Counted from the stretch's first letter, positions 28,063 to 36,729 are shown. The stretch is 64,000 nt of DNA from Jeotgalicoccus coquinae (GCF_014207425.1 NZ_JACHFF010000001.1:248001-312000), one strand, 5' to 3'. Made by a program: numbers and translations. Notes: generated from the sequence alone by a model not told the origin.

Positions 28063-29646
28063 ATGGAATCATTTTTAAATTGGGAATACATGCCTTTAAT
28101 TCCGCCGTTGCTTACACTTTTACTCGTTGTCGTAACGAGAAAAGTCGGAATTAGCTTAGGTGCAGGGATTATTACATCGGCATTCGTTATTGCAAACGGT
28201 CAGATGGGTGAATTTTTCACGCTGCTTCTTGACTCATTCCTCGCAATTTTTATTGAGGACGGCGGATTAAACACGTGGAATGCATACATATTGATTTTCT
28301 TAACACTGCTCGGAATTATGACGGCATTTATGAATATGTCAGGCGGTGCGCGTGCATTTACAAACTGGGCATTGACTAAAGTTAAATCCCGCCGCGGTGC
28401 AGGATTAATGACAGGTGTCCTTGGGATTATCGTCTTTATCGATGATTACTTCAGTGCATTAATCGTCGGTCAGGTCGCGAAACCGATTACTGATAAGTAT
28501 AATATTTCAAGAGCAAAACTTGCTTATTTTGTCGATACGACAGCATCACCGGTTGCGGTAATGGCGCCTGTTTCAAGCTGGGGTGCCGGAATTATGGGTC
28601 TGACAGCACCGTTGTTAATCGGTGCAGGCATGACGCATATTTCACCTTTCCAGAGTTTCATGTATATGGTGCCGATGAATTTCTATGTCATTGCGGCACT
28701 GATTATGATGTTTATTGTTATTATCTTTAAATTCGATATCGGACCGATGAGAAAACAGGAAGACTTAGCGATTAATGAAGGGATTCTGCGCGACAAAGTG
28801 CCTGAATTTGCAGAGCAGGATGAAGACCTGCCTGTACATGAAGGATCAAGTGCGAGTGCTTTAATCGTGCCGATTGCCGGTCTTGCTCTGACAGTTATTG
28901 TTGCAATGTATATTACAGGTGCAATGGAAGGCGGAGACTGGAGCATCTTCACTGTAATGGAAAACACGCTGATTACACATGCACTTCTAATCGGCGGTAT
29001 TGTCGGTCTGGCGCTGACATTGTTCTACTATTTCAAACAGACGAAAAATGACGATGATTTCAGCGGCAGACATATTCTTCTTGGGATCAAAACTGGATTC
29101 CTTGCGATGTTCCCGGCAATGCTGGTATTAACTTTCGCATGGATGATCGGTGCATTAATCAGTGAACTGGGTACCGGGGAACTGCTTGGTGCAATGGTTG
29201 AAAGTTCAAACCTTCCGGTTGCACTGCTTCCGGCAGTAATCTTTATTGTTGCTTGTATTATGGCCCTTGCGACAGGTACAAGCTGGGGTTCATTCGGTAT
29301 TCTGATTCCGGTTGCAGGTGAAATTATTATTTCACTTGGTGAAACGGATCTGTTACTGCCGAGTGTTGCAGCAGTACTTGCAGGAGCGGTATTCGGAGAC
29401 CACTGTTCACCGATTTCCGACTCGACGATTCTGTCATCTACGGGGTCTGGCAGTGATCATATCGTTCACGTAATGACACAGCTGCCTTACGCGATTATTT
29501 CAGCGTTAATCGGACTTGTCGGTTTTGTTATTCTCGGTCTGACAACAAGTGTTGTCTGGGGCCTTCTCGGAGTTCTCGCGGGACTTCTCGCAGTGTTTGC
29601 GGTCGTTAAATTTATGTATCGCCCGGTGGCTAAACAGAACGCATAA
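28063..29646 (+). CDS. NhaC-family antiporter under lysine riboswitch, predicted lysine transporter
   Basis: This protein of about 527 aa has 11-12 membrane segments. NhaC traits are GVLGIIVFIDDYFSALIVGQ, APVSSWGAGIMGLTAPLLIGAG, LATGTSWGSFGILIPVAGE and GAVFGDHCSPISDSTILSSTGSG. ATG 28063 follows AGGAGG; a GTG at 28027 lies within the terminator. The lysine riboswitch upstream strongly suggests lysine as substrate; comparative studies of the L-box regulon named NhaC-type genes in this setting lysW as predicted lysine transporters. The family name alone would wrongly suggest only Na+/H+ exchange. Confidence 0.88.
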   Translation: MESFLNWEYMPLIPPLLTLLLVVVTRKVGISLGAGIITSAFVIANGQMGEFFTLLLDSFLAIFIEDGGLNTWNAYILIFLTLLGIMTAFMNMSGGARAFTNWALTKVKSRRGAGLMTGVLGIIVFIDDYFSALIVGQVAKPITDKYNISRAKLAYFVDTTASPVAVMAPVSSWGAGIMGLTAPLLIGAGMTHISPFQSFMYMVPMNFYVIAALIMMFIVIIFKFDIGPMRKQEDLAINEGILRDKVPEFAEQDEDLPVHEGSSASALIVPIAGLALTVIVAMYITGAMEGGDWSIFTVMENTLITHALLIGGIVGLALTLFYYFKQTKNDDDFSGRHILLGIKTGFLAMFPAMLVLTFAWMIGALISELGTGELLGAMVESSNLPVALLPAVIFIVACIMALATGTSWGSFGILIPVAGEIIISLGETDLLLPSVAAVLAGAVFGDHCSPISDSTILSSTGSGSDHIVHVMTQLPYAIISALIGLVGFVILGLTTSVVWGLLGVLAGLLAVFAVVKFMYRPVAKQNA

Positions 29647-29700
29647 TGGTAAAAAATGTGATATCATGAATGTATCAGTTTGATTAAAGGGTGTGCGTCT

Positions 29701-30048
29701 GTGATTACAATTGATCATATGAACTTTGAACTCGTGGAGAACTACCGCGATGCTTTTGATGAGGAAGTTTTTATTGAAAAATACAGCGAACTGCTGAATA
29801 AGTACGATTATATTGTCGGTGATGTCGGTTACGAAAAACTGAGACTCGCCGGATTTTATAGAAACTCAAAACGTAAAGTTGAACCGGACAAACGGGTCAA
29901 TGCCATCGAAGAGTATTTAAACGAATACTGCAACTTCGGCTGTGCTTACTTTATCTTAAGAAAAATTTCAAAACATGAATTAAAAGAACAGGCTGAAGCG
30001 TCTGATGAAGAAAAAACTGAAGAAGTTAAGGAAGAGGCCGGGTCTTAG
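29701..30048 (+). CDS. yutD: YutD family protein (DUF1027)
   Basis: This 115-aa acidic protein matches the YutD family: YRDAFDEEVFIEKYSELLNKYDYIVGDVGYEKLRLAGFY followed by a conserved tail NYCNFGCAYFILRK, then a Glu/Lys-rich low-complexity end. GTG 29701 is chosen because AAAGGGTG sits 7 nt before it; a TTG at 29680 overlaps that site. Function is unknown. Order yutD-yutE-yutF is as in Bacillus. The stop codon lies inside the terminator hairpin at 30035. Confidence 0.85.
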   Translation: MITIDHMNFELVENYRDAFDEEVFIEKYSELLNKYDYIVGDVGYEKLRLAGFYRNSKRKVEPDKRVNAIEEYLNEYCNFGCAYFILRKISKHELKEQAEASDEEKTEEVKEEAGS

Positions 30049-30065
30049 GACACGGCCTTTTTTCG
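30035..30065 (+). terminator. Rho-independent terminator overlapping the end of yutD
   Basis: AGGCCGGGTC and GACACGGCCT form a stem around TTAG (which contains the yutD stop), then T6. Confidence 0.88.
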
Positions 30066-30108
30066 TTTATGATATGATAAGAGAGAATAATAATGATGGG
30101 GTGTAAAA

Positions 30109-30537
30109 ATGTATTTTGTAGATAAAAACCTTTTAAACACGCGTCTCAGCTACATTGAGGGACTGGCGGAAACGATTGATACCGACAATGGCCTGGCACT
30201 TGAGCGGGCATGCCATATGCTTATTGAAGCAACTGTTGATGTCGGCAATATGATTATCGATGCATTTATTTTAAGAGACCCGGGGAATTATCAGGATGTC
30301 CTGGATATACTGGCACAGGAAAAAGTAATCGGACCGGAAGATGCGGAAAAATTTAAAAACACGCTTGTCTGGAGAAAAGAACTGACAAGAAATTATCAGT
30401 CGATTGATCACGATGCAATGCGTGCAGATTTTAAAAAGAACATTGATGCGTACAAAAACTTTAAAGCAAGCATCGAACATTTTTATAAAAATGACCCGCA
30501 GGCCGTCACGGCATTCAGCGGAGACTCCGATGTATAA
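30109..30537 (+). CDS. DUF86 / HepT-like protein (YutE)
   Basis: This 142-aa helical protein belongs to the DUF86 (HepT-like) family; typical are LERACHMLIEATVDVGNMII in the first half and the last-helix segment LVWRKELTRNY. HepT toxins have an Rx4-6H/xY ribonuclease motif; here the usual histidine position is arginine (R-K-E-L-T-R-N-Y), as in house-keeping YutE proteins, so toxin activity is doubtful. No MNT nucleotidyltransferase antitoxin is next to it. It overlaps yutF by 8 nt and has ribosome site GGGGTG. Confidence 0.85.
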   Translation: MYFVDKNLLNTRLSYIEGLAETIDTDNGLALERACHMLIEATVDVGNMIIDAFILRDPGNYQDVLDILAQEKVIGPEDAEKFKNTLVWRKELTRNYQSIDHDAMRADFKKNIDAYKNFKASIEHFYKNDPQAVTAFSGDSDV

Positions 30538-31291
30538 AGGATATTTAATAGATCTAGACGGCACGATGTTTAACGGCGACGCTGTTATCGACGGTGCCGT
30601 CGATTTTATTGACCGTCTGAACACGAGAGGGATTCCTTATTTATTTTTAACGAACAACGCAACGCGGCGGCCGTCGGAAATACTGAAGAAATTTGAAGGT
30701 ATGGGATTCACAACAACTGAAGACCATATATACACGTCAGCGGCAGCGATGAAAGTCTATCTCACAAGTGAGTTTAACGTGCCTTCAGTTTATTTAATCG
30801 GTACGGACAGTTTCCGGGAGACACTGACAGAAGACGGCTCGGTCAAGCTGAGCGATACATCACCTGATGCTGTCGTTATGGGACTTGATACGTCGATTAC
30901 ATTCGATAGGATTGTGACCGCATGCAGACTGATTCAGGAAGGTGCACGTTTCCTTGCGACCAATCCGGATATAAAGATTAAAACAGACTTTGGTTTTTCT
31001 CCCGGCAATGGCTCATTTGTTAAACTGGTCAGTGAAGTAACAGGTGTTGAACCGCTGATTACAGGTAAACCAAACAAGTATATATTAAAAGGCGCACTGG
31101 AACGTTTAAATATGCTTCCGGCTGATGTTGCAATGGTCGGTGATAATTACGACACGGACATTATGACGGGTATCAGCGGCGGTCTTGATACGATTCACGT
31201 CGGTACAGGTGTACATTCAAAGGACGAGGTCATGAACAGGGAAGAGCCTCCTGTCCATGCAGTAACCACTCTTTTTGACTGGCAGTTATAA
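30530..31291 (+). CDS. yutF: HAD-superfamily phosphatase, NagD/YutF type
   Basis: This 253-aa HAD phosphatase with a type IIA cap has motif I DLDGTMFNG (residues about 8-16), motif II TNNATRRP, motif III lysine in TGKPNKYI and motif IV MVGDNYDTDI. Members dephosphorylate small phosphates such as p-nitrophenyl phosphate, nucleotides or sugar phosphates; the cell substrate is uncertain. ATG 30530 lies within the end of yutE, so the pair is coupled; an upstream in-frame start at 30404 is rejected because it would run through yutE. Confidence 0.93.
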   Translation: MYKGYLIDLDGTMFNGDAVIDGAVDFIDRLNTRGIPYLFLTNNATRRPSEILKKFEGMGFTTTEDHIYTSAAAMKVYLTSEFNVPSVYLIGTDSFRETLTEDGSVKLSDTSPDAVVMGLDTSITFDRIVTACRLIQEGARFLATNPDIKIKTDFGFSPGNGSFVKLVSEVTGVEPLITGKPNKYILKGALERLNMLPADVAMVGDNYDTDIMTGISGGLDTIHVGTGVHSKDEVMNREEPPVHAVTTLFDWQL

Positions 31292-31295
31292 TTAG

Positions 31296-31346
31296 AACCT
31301 CTCATGTTAACCATTTTTTTAAATGGTTAACATGAGAGGTTTTTTC
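31296..31346 (+). terminator. Large perfect hairpin: yutF terminator, possibly also BirA operator
   Basis: A perfect 21-bp inverted repeat (31296-31316 / 31321-31341) with loop TTTT is followed by T5. It contains two GTTAAC half-sites (31306-31311 and 31326-31331), 14 nt apart, each flanked as TGTTAACC / GGTTAACA, resembling the biotin repressor (BirA) operator. The right half also provides the -35 of bioY. Confidence 0.85.
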
Positions 31347-31355
31347 TGTTATGAT
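31327..31355 (+). promoter_or_regulatory. bioY promoter overlapping BirA-like half-site
   Basis: TTAACA (31327-31332) and TATGAT (31350-31355) are 17 bp apart. The -35 hexamer is part of the right GTTAACA half-site of the palindrome, so a repressor bound there would block polymerase. Confidence 0.68.
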
Positions 31356-31385
31356 ATAGCTAATCAAAAAGACTGGAGTAACAAT

Positions 31386-31916
31386 ATGAAAACTAAACAC
31401 CTTGTTTTTGCAGCATTATTCACAGCGCTGATTGCAGTCGGTGCACAAATCAGAGTCCCGCTCGGGCCGATACCTTTTACACTGCAGGTGCCGATGGTAC
31501 TGCTTGCAGGACTCCTTCTCGGCAGAAAGCTCGGTCTGATTTCTGTGACAGCTTACATATGTATCGGCCTGATCGGCGTTCCTGTATTTGCAGGTTCGGG
31601 AGGACTTGGTTCCCTGATCTCTCCATCATTCGGTTTTGTGCTCGGATTCATACCCGGAGTGGTCGTGACAGCGATAGGGGGAAACGCGCAGCCGATGCGT
31701 ATGATTACTTTTACGCTGCTCGGCATGTGTGTCATATTTATATGCGGTGTAACGTACTTCTCCTTTATAATGAATACAGTTATCGGCACACCGATGTCAT
31801 TCGTTGAAATATTAATGGCTGCTGTCGTACCGTTTTTGATTAAAGATATTATACTTGCGGTGCTGACGGTAATGTTTGCAAGAACATTAACAGCGAGAGG
31901 GCTTATGCTGGCATAA
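31386..31916 (+). CDS. bioY: Biotin transporter substrate-binding component BioY
   Basis: This 176-aa ECF S-component takes up biotin, with or without the shared EcfAAT module. BioY marks are QIRVPLGPIPFTLQVPMVLLAGLLLG near residues 22-47 and IGLIGVPVFAGSGGLGSLISPSFGFVLGF, plus six predicted membrane segments. ATG 31386 follows TGGAG; the longer frame from 31323 starts within the terminator hairpin and is rejected. Control by biotin through BirA is inferred from the upstream palindrome. Confidence 0.93.
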   Translation: MKTKHLVFAALFTALIAVGAQIRVPLGPIPFTLQVPMVLLAGLLLGRKLGLISVTAYICIGLIGVPVFAGSGGLGSLISPSFGFVLGFIPGVVVTAIGGNAQPMRMITFTLLGMCVIFICGVTYFSFIMNTVIGTPMSFVEILMAAVVPFLIKDIILAVLTVMFARTLTARGLMLA

Positions 31917-32011
31917 AAATAGGACTTTCAAATGATGGATTTTTTAGTGTATTTCAATTATAATGTACTGTATACAAAGTAATGCTCATAAATTGATTGG
32001 AGTGAACTAAC

Positions 32012-32254
32012 ATGGCAGTAAGTCAGGATACAATGTACGAACAAGTTGAGGAAGTATTAGATAAATTACGTCCATTCCTTCTGCGTGACGGCGGAGACGT
32101 TGAACTCGTTGATGTTGAAGACGGTATTGTGAAGCTCAGACTTCTCGGAGCATGCGGAACATGCCCGAGTTCAACAATTACACTTAAAGCCGGTATCGAA
32201 CGTGCACTTCTTGAAGAAGTACCAGGTTTTGTAGAGATCGAACAAGTGTTTTAA
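32012..32254 (+). CDS. nfu: NifU-like (Nfu) Fe-S carrier
   Basis: This 80-aa single Nfu domain carries the cluster-binding pair C48-x-x-C51 in GACGTCPSS. The rest of the domain ([31 protein letters not shown]) is typical. Nfu proteins deliver Fe-S clusters to target enzymes. It has its own terminator and is followed by yuzB and an IscA-like gene, so this stretch is a Fe-S carrier cluster separate from the suf operon. Confidence 0.95.
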   Translation: MAVSQDTMYEQVEEVLDKLRPFLLRDGGDVELVDVEDGIVKLRLLGACGTCPSSTITLKAGIERALLEEVPGFVEIEQVF

Positions 32255-32259
32255 ATCGC

Positions 32260-32290
32260 AACTAGAGACGAGCCGTCTCTAGTTTTTTTA
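32260..32290 (+). terminator. Rho-independent terminator after nfu
   Basis: AACTAGAGACG and CGTCTCTAGTT form a perfect 11-bp stem with loop AGC, then T7. Confidence 0.94.
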
Positions 32291-32314
32291 TTTATATAGT
32301 GAGGAGAATGACCA

Positions 32315-32560
32315 ATGTATACAATTGTAGAGTTTTGTAACGCGAATATGCAAAAAGGAACTCACGATGTGTATGCTCAGCTGGATGAAAATCCGGGAAT
32401 CGATGTCGTCGATTATGAATGCACAAATAATTGCGGTTTGTGCAGTAAAAGTTATTTTGTTCTCGTAGACGGGGAAATCGTAGCGGCGAAAAACAGTGAG
32501 CAGCTGCTTGAGAAAACTTATAAGCGGATAAACAAAAATAATCAGGCATTAGATGAGTGA
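32315..32560 (+). CDS. yuzB: YuzB family protein (DUF1450)
   Basis: This 81-aa protein matches YuzB: VEFCNANMQKGTHDVYAQLDE at the N-terminus, and DVVDYECTNNCGLCSKSYFVLVDGE with cysteines at about residues 37, 41 and 44. The cysteine cluster suggests metal or Fe-S binding, which fits its place between nfu and an A-type carrier, but the function is unknown. ATG 32315 follows GTGAGGAG. Length is typical. Confidence 0.9.
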   Translation: MYTIVEFCNANMQKGTHDVYAQLDENPGIDVVDYECTNNCGLCSKSYFVLVDGEIVAAKNSEQLLEKTYKRINKNNQALDE

Positions 32561-32648
32561 ACTCATCGTTGGTGCTAACGTTTTACGTGTAGTATAATTA
32601 GGATATTGAGAATTATGTAACAAAGTATTAAGAACAGGAGTGATTTTT

Positions 32649-33008
32649 ATGTCATCAGTAACACTGACAGAAAGTGCAGCGTACGAAGTTAAAGATATGC
32701 TGGAATCAAATGACATGGCGGATGGTTTCCTGCGTTTTAAAGTTCAGGGCGGAGGCTGTACGGGATTAACTTACGGTATGGCTGCAGAAAGTGAAGCGGC
32801 TGAACGTGATGAAGTCTTTGAATATCACGGTGTTAAAATGCTTGTGGATAAGATGGATCTGCCTGTTGTAGACGGTACTGTAATTGATTTTAAACAGTCG
32901 CTGATCGGCGGCGGTTTCACGATAGAAAACCCGAATGCAAGCCTTTCATGCGGCTGCGGTTCGTCATTTAGAACCAAAGCAAATGCAGGTGCTCCGGGAG
33001 ACTGTTAA
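32649..33008 (+). CDS. A-type Fe-S carrier (HesB/IscA/YutM family)
   Basis: This 119-aa protein has the three family cysteines C37 (GGGCTG), C101 and C103 (SCGCG). A-type carriers bind iron or clusters and hand them to apoproteins. ATG 32649 is chosen because AGGAGTG (32637-32643) is at correct spacing; a GTG at 32640 falls inside that site. The neighbours nfu and ndh match Bacillus yutI-yuzB-yutM and the Staphylococcus order. Confidence 0.93.
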   Translation: MSSVTLTESAAYEVKDMLESNDMADGFLRFKVQGGGCTGLTYGMAAESEAAERDEVFEYHGVKMLVDKMDLPVVDGTVIDFKQSLIGGGFTIENPNASLSCGCGSSFRTKANAGAPGDC

Positions 33009-33014
33009 AATTAG

Positions 33015-33054
33015 TGAAAACGCTTGAAATAATACCATTTAGTGCTAATATAAT
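33015..33054 (+). promoter_or_regulatory. ndh promoter region with a weak CRE-like site
   Basis: TATAAT (33049-33054) has TTGAAA at 33024-33029, 19 bp away, so the -35 is poor. TGAAAACGCTTGAA (33015-33028) resembles the CcpA site but deviates at a normally conserved C. Treat the CRE as tentative. Confidence 0.4.
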
Positions 33055-33123
33055 ACTTGGTATAGAAACTGAAATAACAGTTTATCAACATATAAAACTT
33101 ATTCGCAGGAAGGGAAATAAATT

Positions 33124-34335
33124 ATGAGCTATGAAAGAAAAAAAATCCTGGTACTAGGTGCCGGTTATGCAGGTCTGTCTACAGTTGCGAAACTGCAGAA
33201 AACTATCGGAGTACAGGAAGCGGACATTACTTTAATCAACAAGAATGAGTACCACTACGAAGCGACATGGCTGCATGAAACTGCAGCGGGTTCAATGAAC
33301 TGGGAAGACGGCGTTTATCCGATTGCTAAAGTAGTCGATAACATGAAAACACGTTTTATCCCTGCTGAAGTTACTAAGATTAACCGTGACGAGCAGACTG
33401 TTGAAACAACTCAGGGTGTGTTCGAATTCGATACGCTTATCGTAGCGCTTGGATTTGAAAGTGAGTCATTCGGCATTAAAGGCATGGACGAATTTGCTAC
33501 GACAATCGTCAGCCCTCAAACTGCTGTTGCAACTCGTGAAGCAATTGAAAAGAACTTTATCAATTACAAAACTTCAAAAGATCCTAAAGATCTTTCTATC
33601 CTTGTCGGCGGAGCAGGTTTCACAGGTGTTGAATTCCTTGGTGAGCTTGTTGAAACATTACCTGTACTTTGCAAAGCACATGGTATTGATTACAACGACG
33701 TTAAAATTACATGTGTAGAAGCAATGCCTTCAATGCTTCCGATGTTCTCTGATGAATTAACTAAATATGCGGTTGATTTCTTAGAATCACGCGGTGTTGA
33801 ATTCATGCTTGGTACTGCAATTACTGCAGCGAACGAAAATGGTTTCGTTGTTAAAGTTAACGACGAAGAGCAGCGGCTTGAAGCTTCAAGCGTAGTCTGG
33901 ACAGCCGGTGTACGCGGTTCACGTCTGATGGAAGAATCTTTCGAAGGCGTTAAACGCGGACGTATCGTAGTTAAAGAAGATTTAACTGTCGAAGGTTACC
34001 CTGACATCTTCGCTATTGGAGACGTTGCAGCTGTAATGAACGGTACTGGCGAAAACGCCCGTCCATACCCGACAACAGCTCAAATCGCAATGCAGTTAGG
34101 CGAGCATACAGCTAAAAATATTAAACTTCAGTTAAACGGTGAGAAAACTGAAGCGTTTGCTTACGATGACAAAGGGACAGTATGTTCACTTGGTGCCAAT
34201 GACGGAATCGGTGTAGTTTTAGGCCGTGAAATCAAAGGTAAATCAGCAGCATTCATGAAGAAAGTCATCGATACACGTGCAGTTCTGAAAATCGGCGGCG
34301 TTGTATTAGGCGCAACAAAAGGTAAATTCCTGTAA
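33124..34335 (+). CDS. ndh: Type II NADH dehydrogenase (NDH-2)
   Basis: This 403-aa single-subunit flavoprotein oxidises NADH and reduces menaquinone at the membrane without pumping protons. The FAD dinucleotide fold is [12 protein letters not shown] near residue 9-20; the NAD fold is [17 protein letters not shown] near 160-176; IFAIGDVAA is the second FAD motif. The C-terminal amphipathic helix is the membrane anchor in relatives. ATG 33124 follows GGAAGGG. It has its own terminator. With Nqo/Nuo absent here this is probably the main entry of electrons, but the rest of the genome is not visible. Confidence 0.95.
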   Translation: MSYERKKILVLGAGYAGLSTVAKLQKTIGVQEADITLINKNEYHYEATWLHETAAGSMNWEDGVYPIAKVVDNMKTRFIPAEVTKINRDEQTVETTQGVFEFDTLIVALGFESESFGIKGMDEFATTIVSPQTAVATREAIEKNFINYKTSKDPKDLSILVGGAGFTGVEFLGELVETLPVLCKAHGIDYNDVKITCVEAMPSMLPMFSDELTKYAVDFLESRGVEFMLGTAITAANENGFVVKVNDEEQRLEASSVVWTAGVRGSRLMEESFEGVKRGRIVVKEDLTVEGYPDIFAIGDVAAVMNGTGENARPYPTTAQIAMQLGEHTAKNIKLQLNGEKTEAFAYDDKGTVCSLGANDGIGVVLGREIKGKSAAFMKKVIDTRAVLKIGGVVLGATKGKFL

Positions 34336-34354
34336 TTTAAAAATTCAGCATTAT

Positions 34355-34392
34355 GCATGGGTATATATATAATGCCCATGCTTTTATTTTTT
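34355..34392 (+). terminator. Rho-independent terminator after ndh
   Basis: GCATGGG (34355-34361) and CCCATGC (34375-34381) form a stem around an AT-rich loop, then T4AT6. Confidence 0.8.
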
Positions 34393-34405
34393 GGAGGAAA
34401 CAATT

Positions 34406-34729
34406 ATGGCAATGAATATCGTCCAGCTGTTTATTTCTTTACTGCTGTATTTTGTCTTGTTTTATGGAATCAGTTTTATTCTGAACATGATTTTAAAAAT
34501 GACATGGATTATGGCGTTCGTTTATCCGGTAATAGTATTATGGATAATCGGCAGAGTATCGTTATTTGACTACATAGCAAGTCCAGGTGAATCTTTCGGA
34601 ATTTTATGGGAGAATATCATCGGAATATCAATGTTTGATGTCATTATATTAGGCGGCGGATTTATCGGAATTATTTTAGCGGGGATGACAATACGCTACT
34701 TAAGAAAAGCAGGCTACCAAATGTTTTAG
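34406..34729 (+). CDS. YuiB-like membrane protein
   Basis: This 107-aa protein has three predicted membrane segments (about residues 5-28, 32-50 and 75-98) separated by the loop SLFDYIASPGESFGILW and ends with a positive tail. It matches YuiB of Bacillus by size, pattern and position between the ndh-like gene and leucyl aminopeptidase. ATG 34406 follows TTGGAGGAA; a TTG at 34391 lies within that site. pepA starts 12 nt downstream. Function unknown. Confidence 0.75.
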   Translation: MAMNIVQLFISLLLYFVLFYGISFILNMILKMTWIMAFVYPVIVLWIIGRVSLFDYIASPGESFGILWENIIGISMFDVIILGGGFIGIILAGMTIRYLRKAGYQMF

Positions 34730-34741
34730 GGGGAACGCATT

Positions 34742-36232
34742 TTGAATATTAAATTTGAAGAGAAATACATTGCTGACGATTCGGCAATTGTGATCGGCTT
34801 ACCTGAAAATATTAAAGAACTGAAAAATTTTGACGAACTTGATACATTATTAAACGGTTTAACTGAAGAAATTATTTCGGCAAACGTACTGTCTGATGAG
34901 TACGGAAAAGTGACGACAACAGGTGTGACAATTCAGCGCCGGTACATTAAAGTAATTGCTGTCGGTCTTGGGGACAGCAGCGAACTGACTGCACTTAAAG
35001 TACAAAAAGCAGTCGGTAAACTGTTCCAGTTTATGGCTTCTGAAAAAGATACAAAAGCACAGCTGATTGCAGATACATTTGCATTTGAGCCTGAAGAGGT
35101 GGCTGATGCTGTCGGTATGATGTCTGCGGTGAGCAGCCACGGACTGACAGGTTACAATTCATCTGATAAAAAACAGTTCCACGATGAACTGGACATTACA
35201 CTCGTAACTAAAGCTGACGTAAAAGCAGGCTATGAACACGGTGCAGCACTCGGCGGAAGTATTACTCTTGCAAGAGACTTTGCAACAATGCCGCCGAACA
35301 TGCTGTATCCGGAAAGTTTTGCAGATCATCTGGCAGTCCACTTTAAAGACCGTCCATACGTTAAAGGCGAAGTAAAAGACTTCGATACGCTGATTCAGGA
35401 AGGCTTCGGTTTACTTGCAGCAGTTGGTAAAGCTTCTGTCAGAAAGCCGAGACTGGTAACGATTGAGTACAAACACCCTGATGCAGCGGACGATGCGCCG
35501 ATTGCATTAGTCGGTAAAGGTATTACTTATGACTCGGGCGGTTACTCGCTTAAAACACGCACGGGCATGCGCTCGATGAAATATGACATGAGCGGTGCGG
35601 CAAACGTTGTGGGTATGATGGATGCGATTACGAAACTCGAACTGCCTGTTCATGTTGTTGCAGTGCTTGCACTGGCGGAGAACATGGTGGACGGCAACGG
35701 TATGCGTCCTGATGATGTGTACAAGTCACTGTCAGGTAAAACTGTTGAAGTATCAAACACAGATGCTGAGGGACGTCTTGTACTTGCAGATGCGGTTTAC
35801 TATGCATCGACTAAGTACAGCCCGAAAGTAATGATGGACTTCGCAACGCTCACTGGTGCAGTAATACAGGCGATCGGAGAAGACCGTACCGGCGTATTTA
35901 CGAACCAGGGCAGAAAGTTCATTAACAATCTGTTAATCAGCAGCAAAGTCACAGGGGAAGATATCTGGCATCTGCCGATGTCTGAACTGGAAGACGAAAG
36001 AGTGAAGCAATCTGATATTGCAGACCTTCTGAACGCTGACTTTAAACCGGGCGGTGCATCATTTGCCGCAGCATTTATTAATCAGTTTACTGAAGAAACA
36101 CCGTGGGTACACTTTGATATCGCGGGAACGAGCAATACATCATCTTCAACTCCATTTTCGAAAAAAGGATCGACAGGTGTTATGATCCGTACGATTCTTG
36201 ATTTAATCGAATCAGGTACTCTGTATGAATAA
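34742..36232 (+). CDS. pepA: Leucyl aminopeptidase (M17 family)
   Basis: This 496-aa cytoplasmic zinc/manganese peptidase removes N-terminal residues from peptides. The M17 metal motifs are KGITYDSGGYSLK, MKYDMSGAANVVG and the signature NTDAEGRLVLADAV; the catalytic arginine lies in the last. The start is TTG 34742, seven bases after AGGGGGAA. The last 8 nt overlap the next gene, so the two are cotranscribed. Corresponds to Bacillus yuiE. Confidence 0.96.
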   Translation: MNIKFEEKYIADDSAIVIGLPENIKELKNFDELDTLLNGLTEEIISANVLSDEYGKVTTTGVTIQRRYIKVIAVGLGDSSELTALKVQKAVGKLFQFMASEKDTKAQLIADTFAFEPEEVADAVGMMSAVSSHGLTGYNSSDKKQFHDELDITLVTKADVKAGYEHGAALGGSITLARDFATMPPNMLYPESFADHLAVHFKDRPYVKGEVKDFDTLIQEGFGLLAAVGKASVRKPRLVTIEYKHPDAADDAPIALVGKGITYDSGGYSLKTRTGMRSMKYDMSGAANVVGMMDAITKLELPVHVVAVLALAENMVDGNGMRPDDVYKSLSGKTVEVSNTDAEGRLVLADAVYYASTKYSPKVMMDFATLTGAVIQAIGEDRTGVFTNQGRKFINNLLISSKVTGEDIWHLPMSELEDERVKQSDIADLLNADFKPGGASFAAAFINQFTEETPWVHFDIAGTSNTSSSTPFSKKGSTGVMIRTILDLIESGTLYE

Positions 36233-36599
36233 GGGCGTACTGAAGACACTGGGTATTACAATCACAGTCGACGAGATTGGTAAATGTGCAGTGGAAATGC
36301 CGATTACCGAAAAAGTACTTCAGCCATTCGGTTACGTTCATGGCGGCGTCAATGTTCTGCTCGCAGAAACAGCAGCAAGCATGGGTGCATACAAAATGAT
36401 TTCGGATGATGAAATTGCCTTCGGCATGGAAATCAACGCCAATCATTTGAGAGCAAAAACGGAAGGCGTACTGACAGCTACAGCACTATTAAAGCACAGC
36501 GGTTCAACATCACAGGTATGGGAAATCGAAGTGACAGACGAAGAAGATAAGCTGGTGGCATTAAGCAGATGTACAGTGGCAATCAGAAAGAAAAGATAA
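36225..36599 (+). CDS. Hotdog-fold thioesterase (PaaI/YuxO type)
   Basis: This 124-aa hotdog protein has the PaaI-type signature GYVHGGVNVLLAETAASMGA, with the histidine-glycine-glycine and the glutamate of the active site, then INANHLR and the C-terminal strand ALSRCTVAIR. Such proteins cleave acyl-CoA thioesters; relatives act on DHNA-CoA in menaquinone synthesis, phenylacetyl-CoA or medium acyl-CoA. The real substrate is open. It starts within pepA and ends before a strong terminator at 36610. Confidence 0.88.
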   Translation: MNKGVLKTLGITITVDEIGKCAVEMPITEKVLQPFGYVHGGVNVLLAETAASMGAYKMISDDEIAFGMEINANHLRAKTEGVLTATALLKHSGSTSQVWEIEVTDEEDKLVALSRCTVAIRKKR

Positions 36600-36609
36600 A
36601 TTTTTATTT

Positions 36610-36643
36610 AACAGGAATCCGAAAACGGGTTCCTGTTTTTTTG
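36610..36643 (+). terminator. Rho-independent terminator after the thioesterase
   Basis: A 12-bp stem with one mismatch (36610-36621 / 36626-36637), AAAA loop, then T-run. Confidence 0.9.
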
Positions 36644-36690
36644 TTGAGCAGAGAAGCATACACGGGAATAATGCCGTGTTACACATATTC

Positions 36691-36729
36691 AAACAAAAAA
36701 ATGTCCCTCCGTATTTCCGGAGGGACATT
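36691..36729 (-). terminator. Rho-independent terminator of the mnh operon
   Basis: On the minus strand AATGTCCCTCCG and CGGAGGGACATT form a perfect 12-bp stem, followed by a T-run. Confidence 0.93.

Noticed and set aside
30109-30537. Toxin-antitoxin (HepT/MNT) system
   Set aside because: No MNT partner, altered active-site motif, and conserved yutD-yutE-yutF context.
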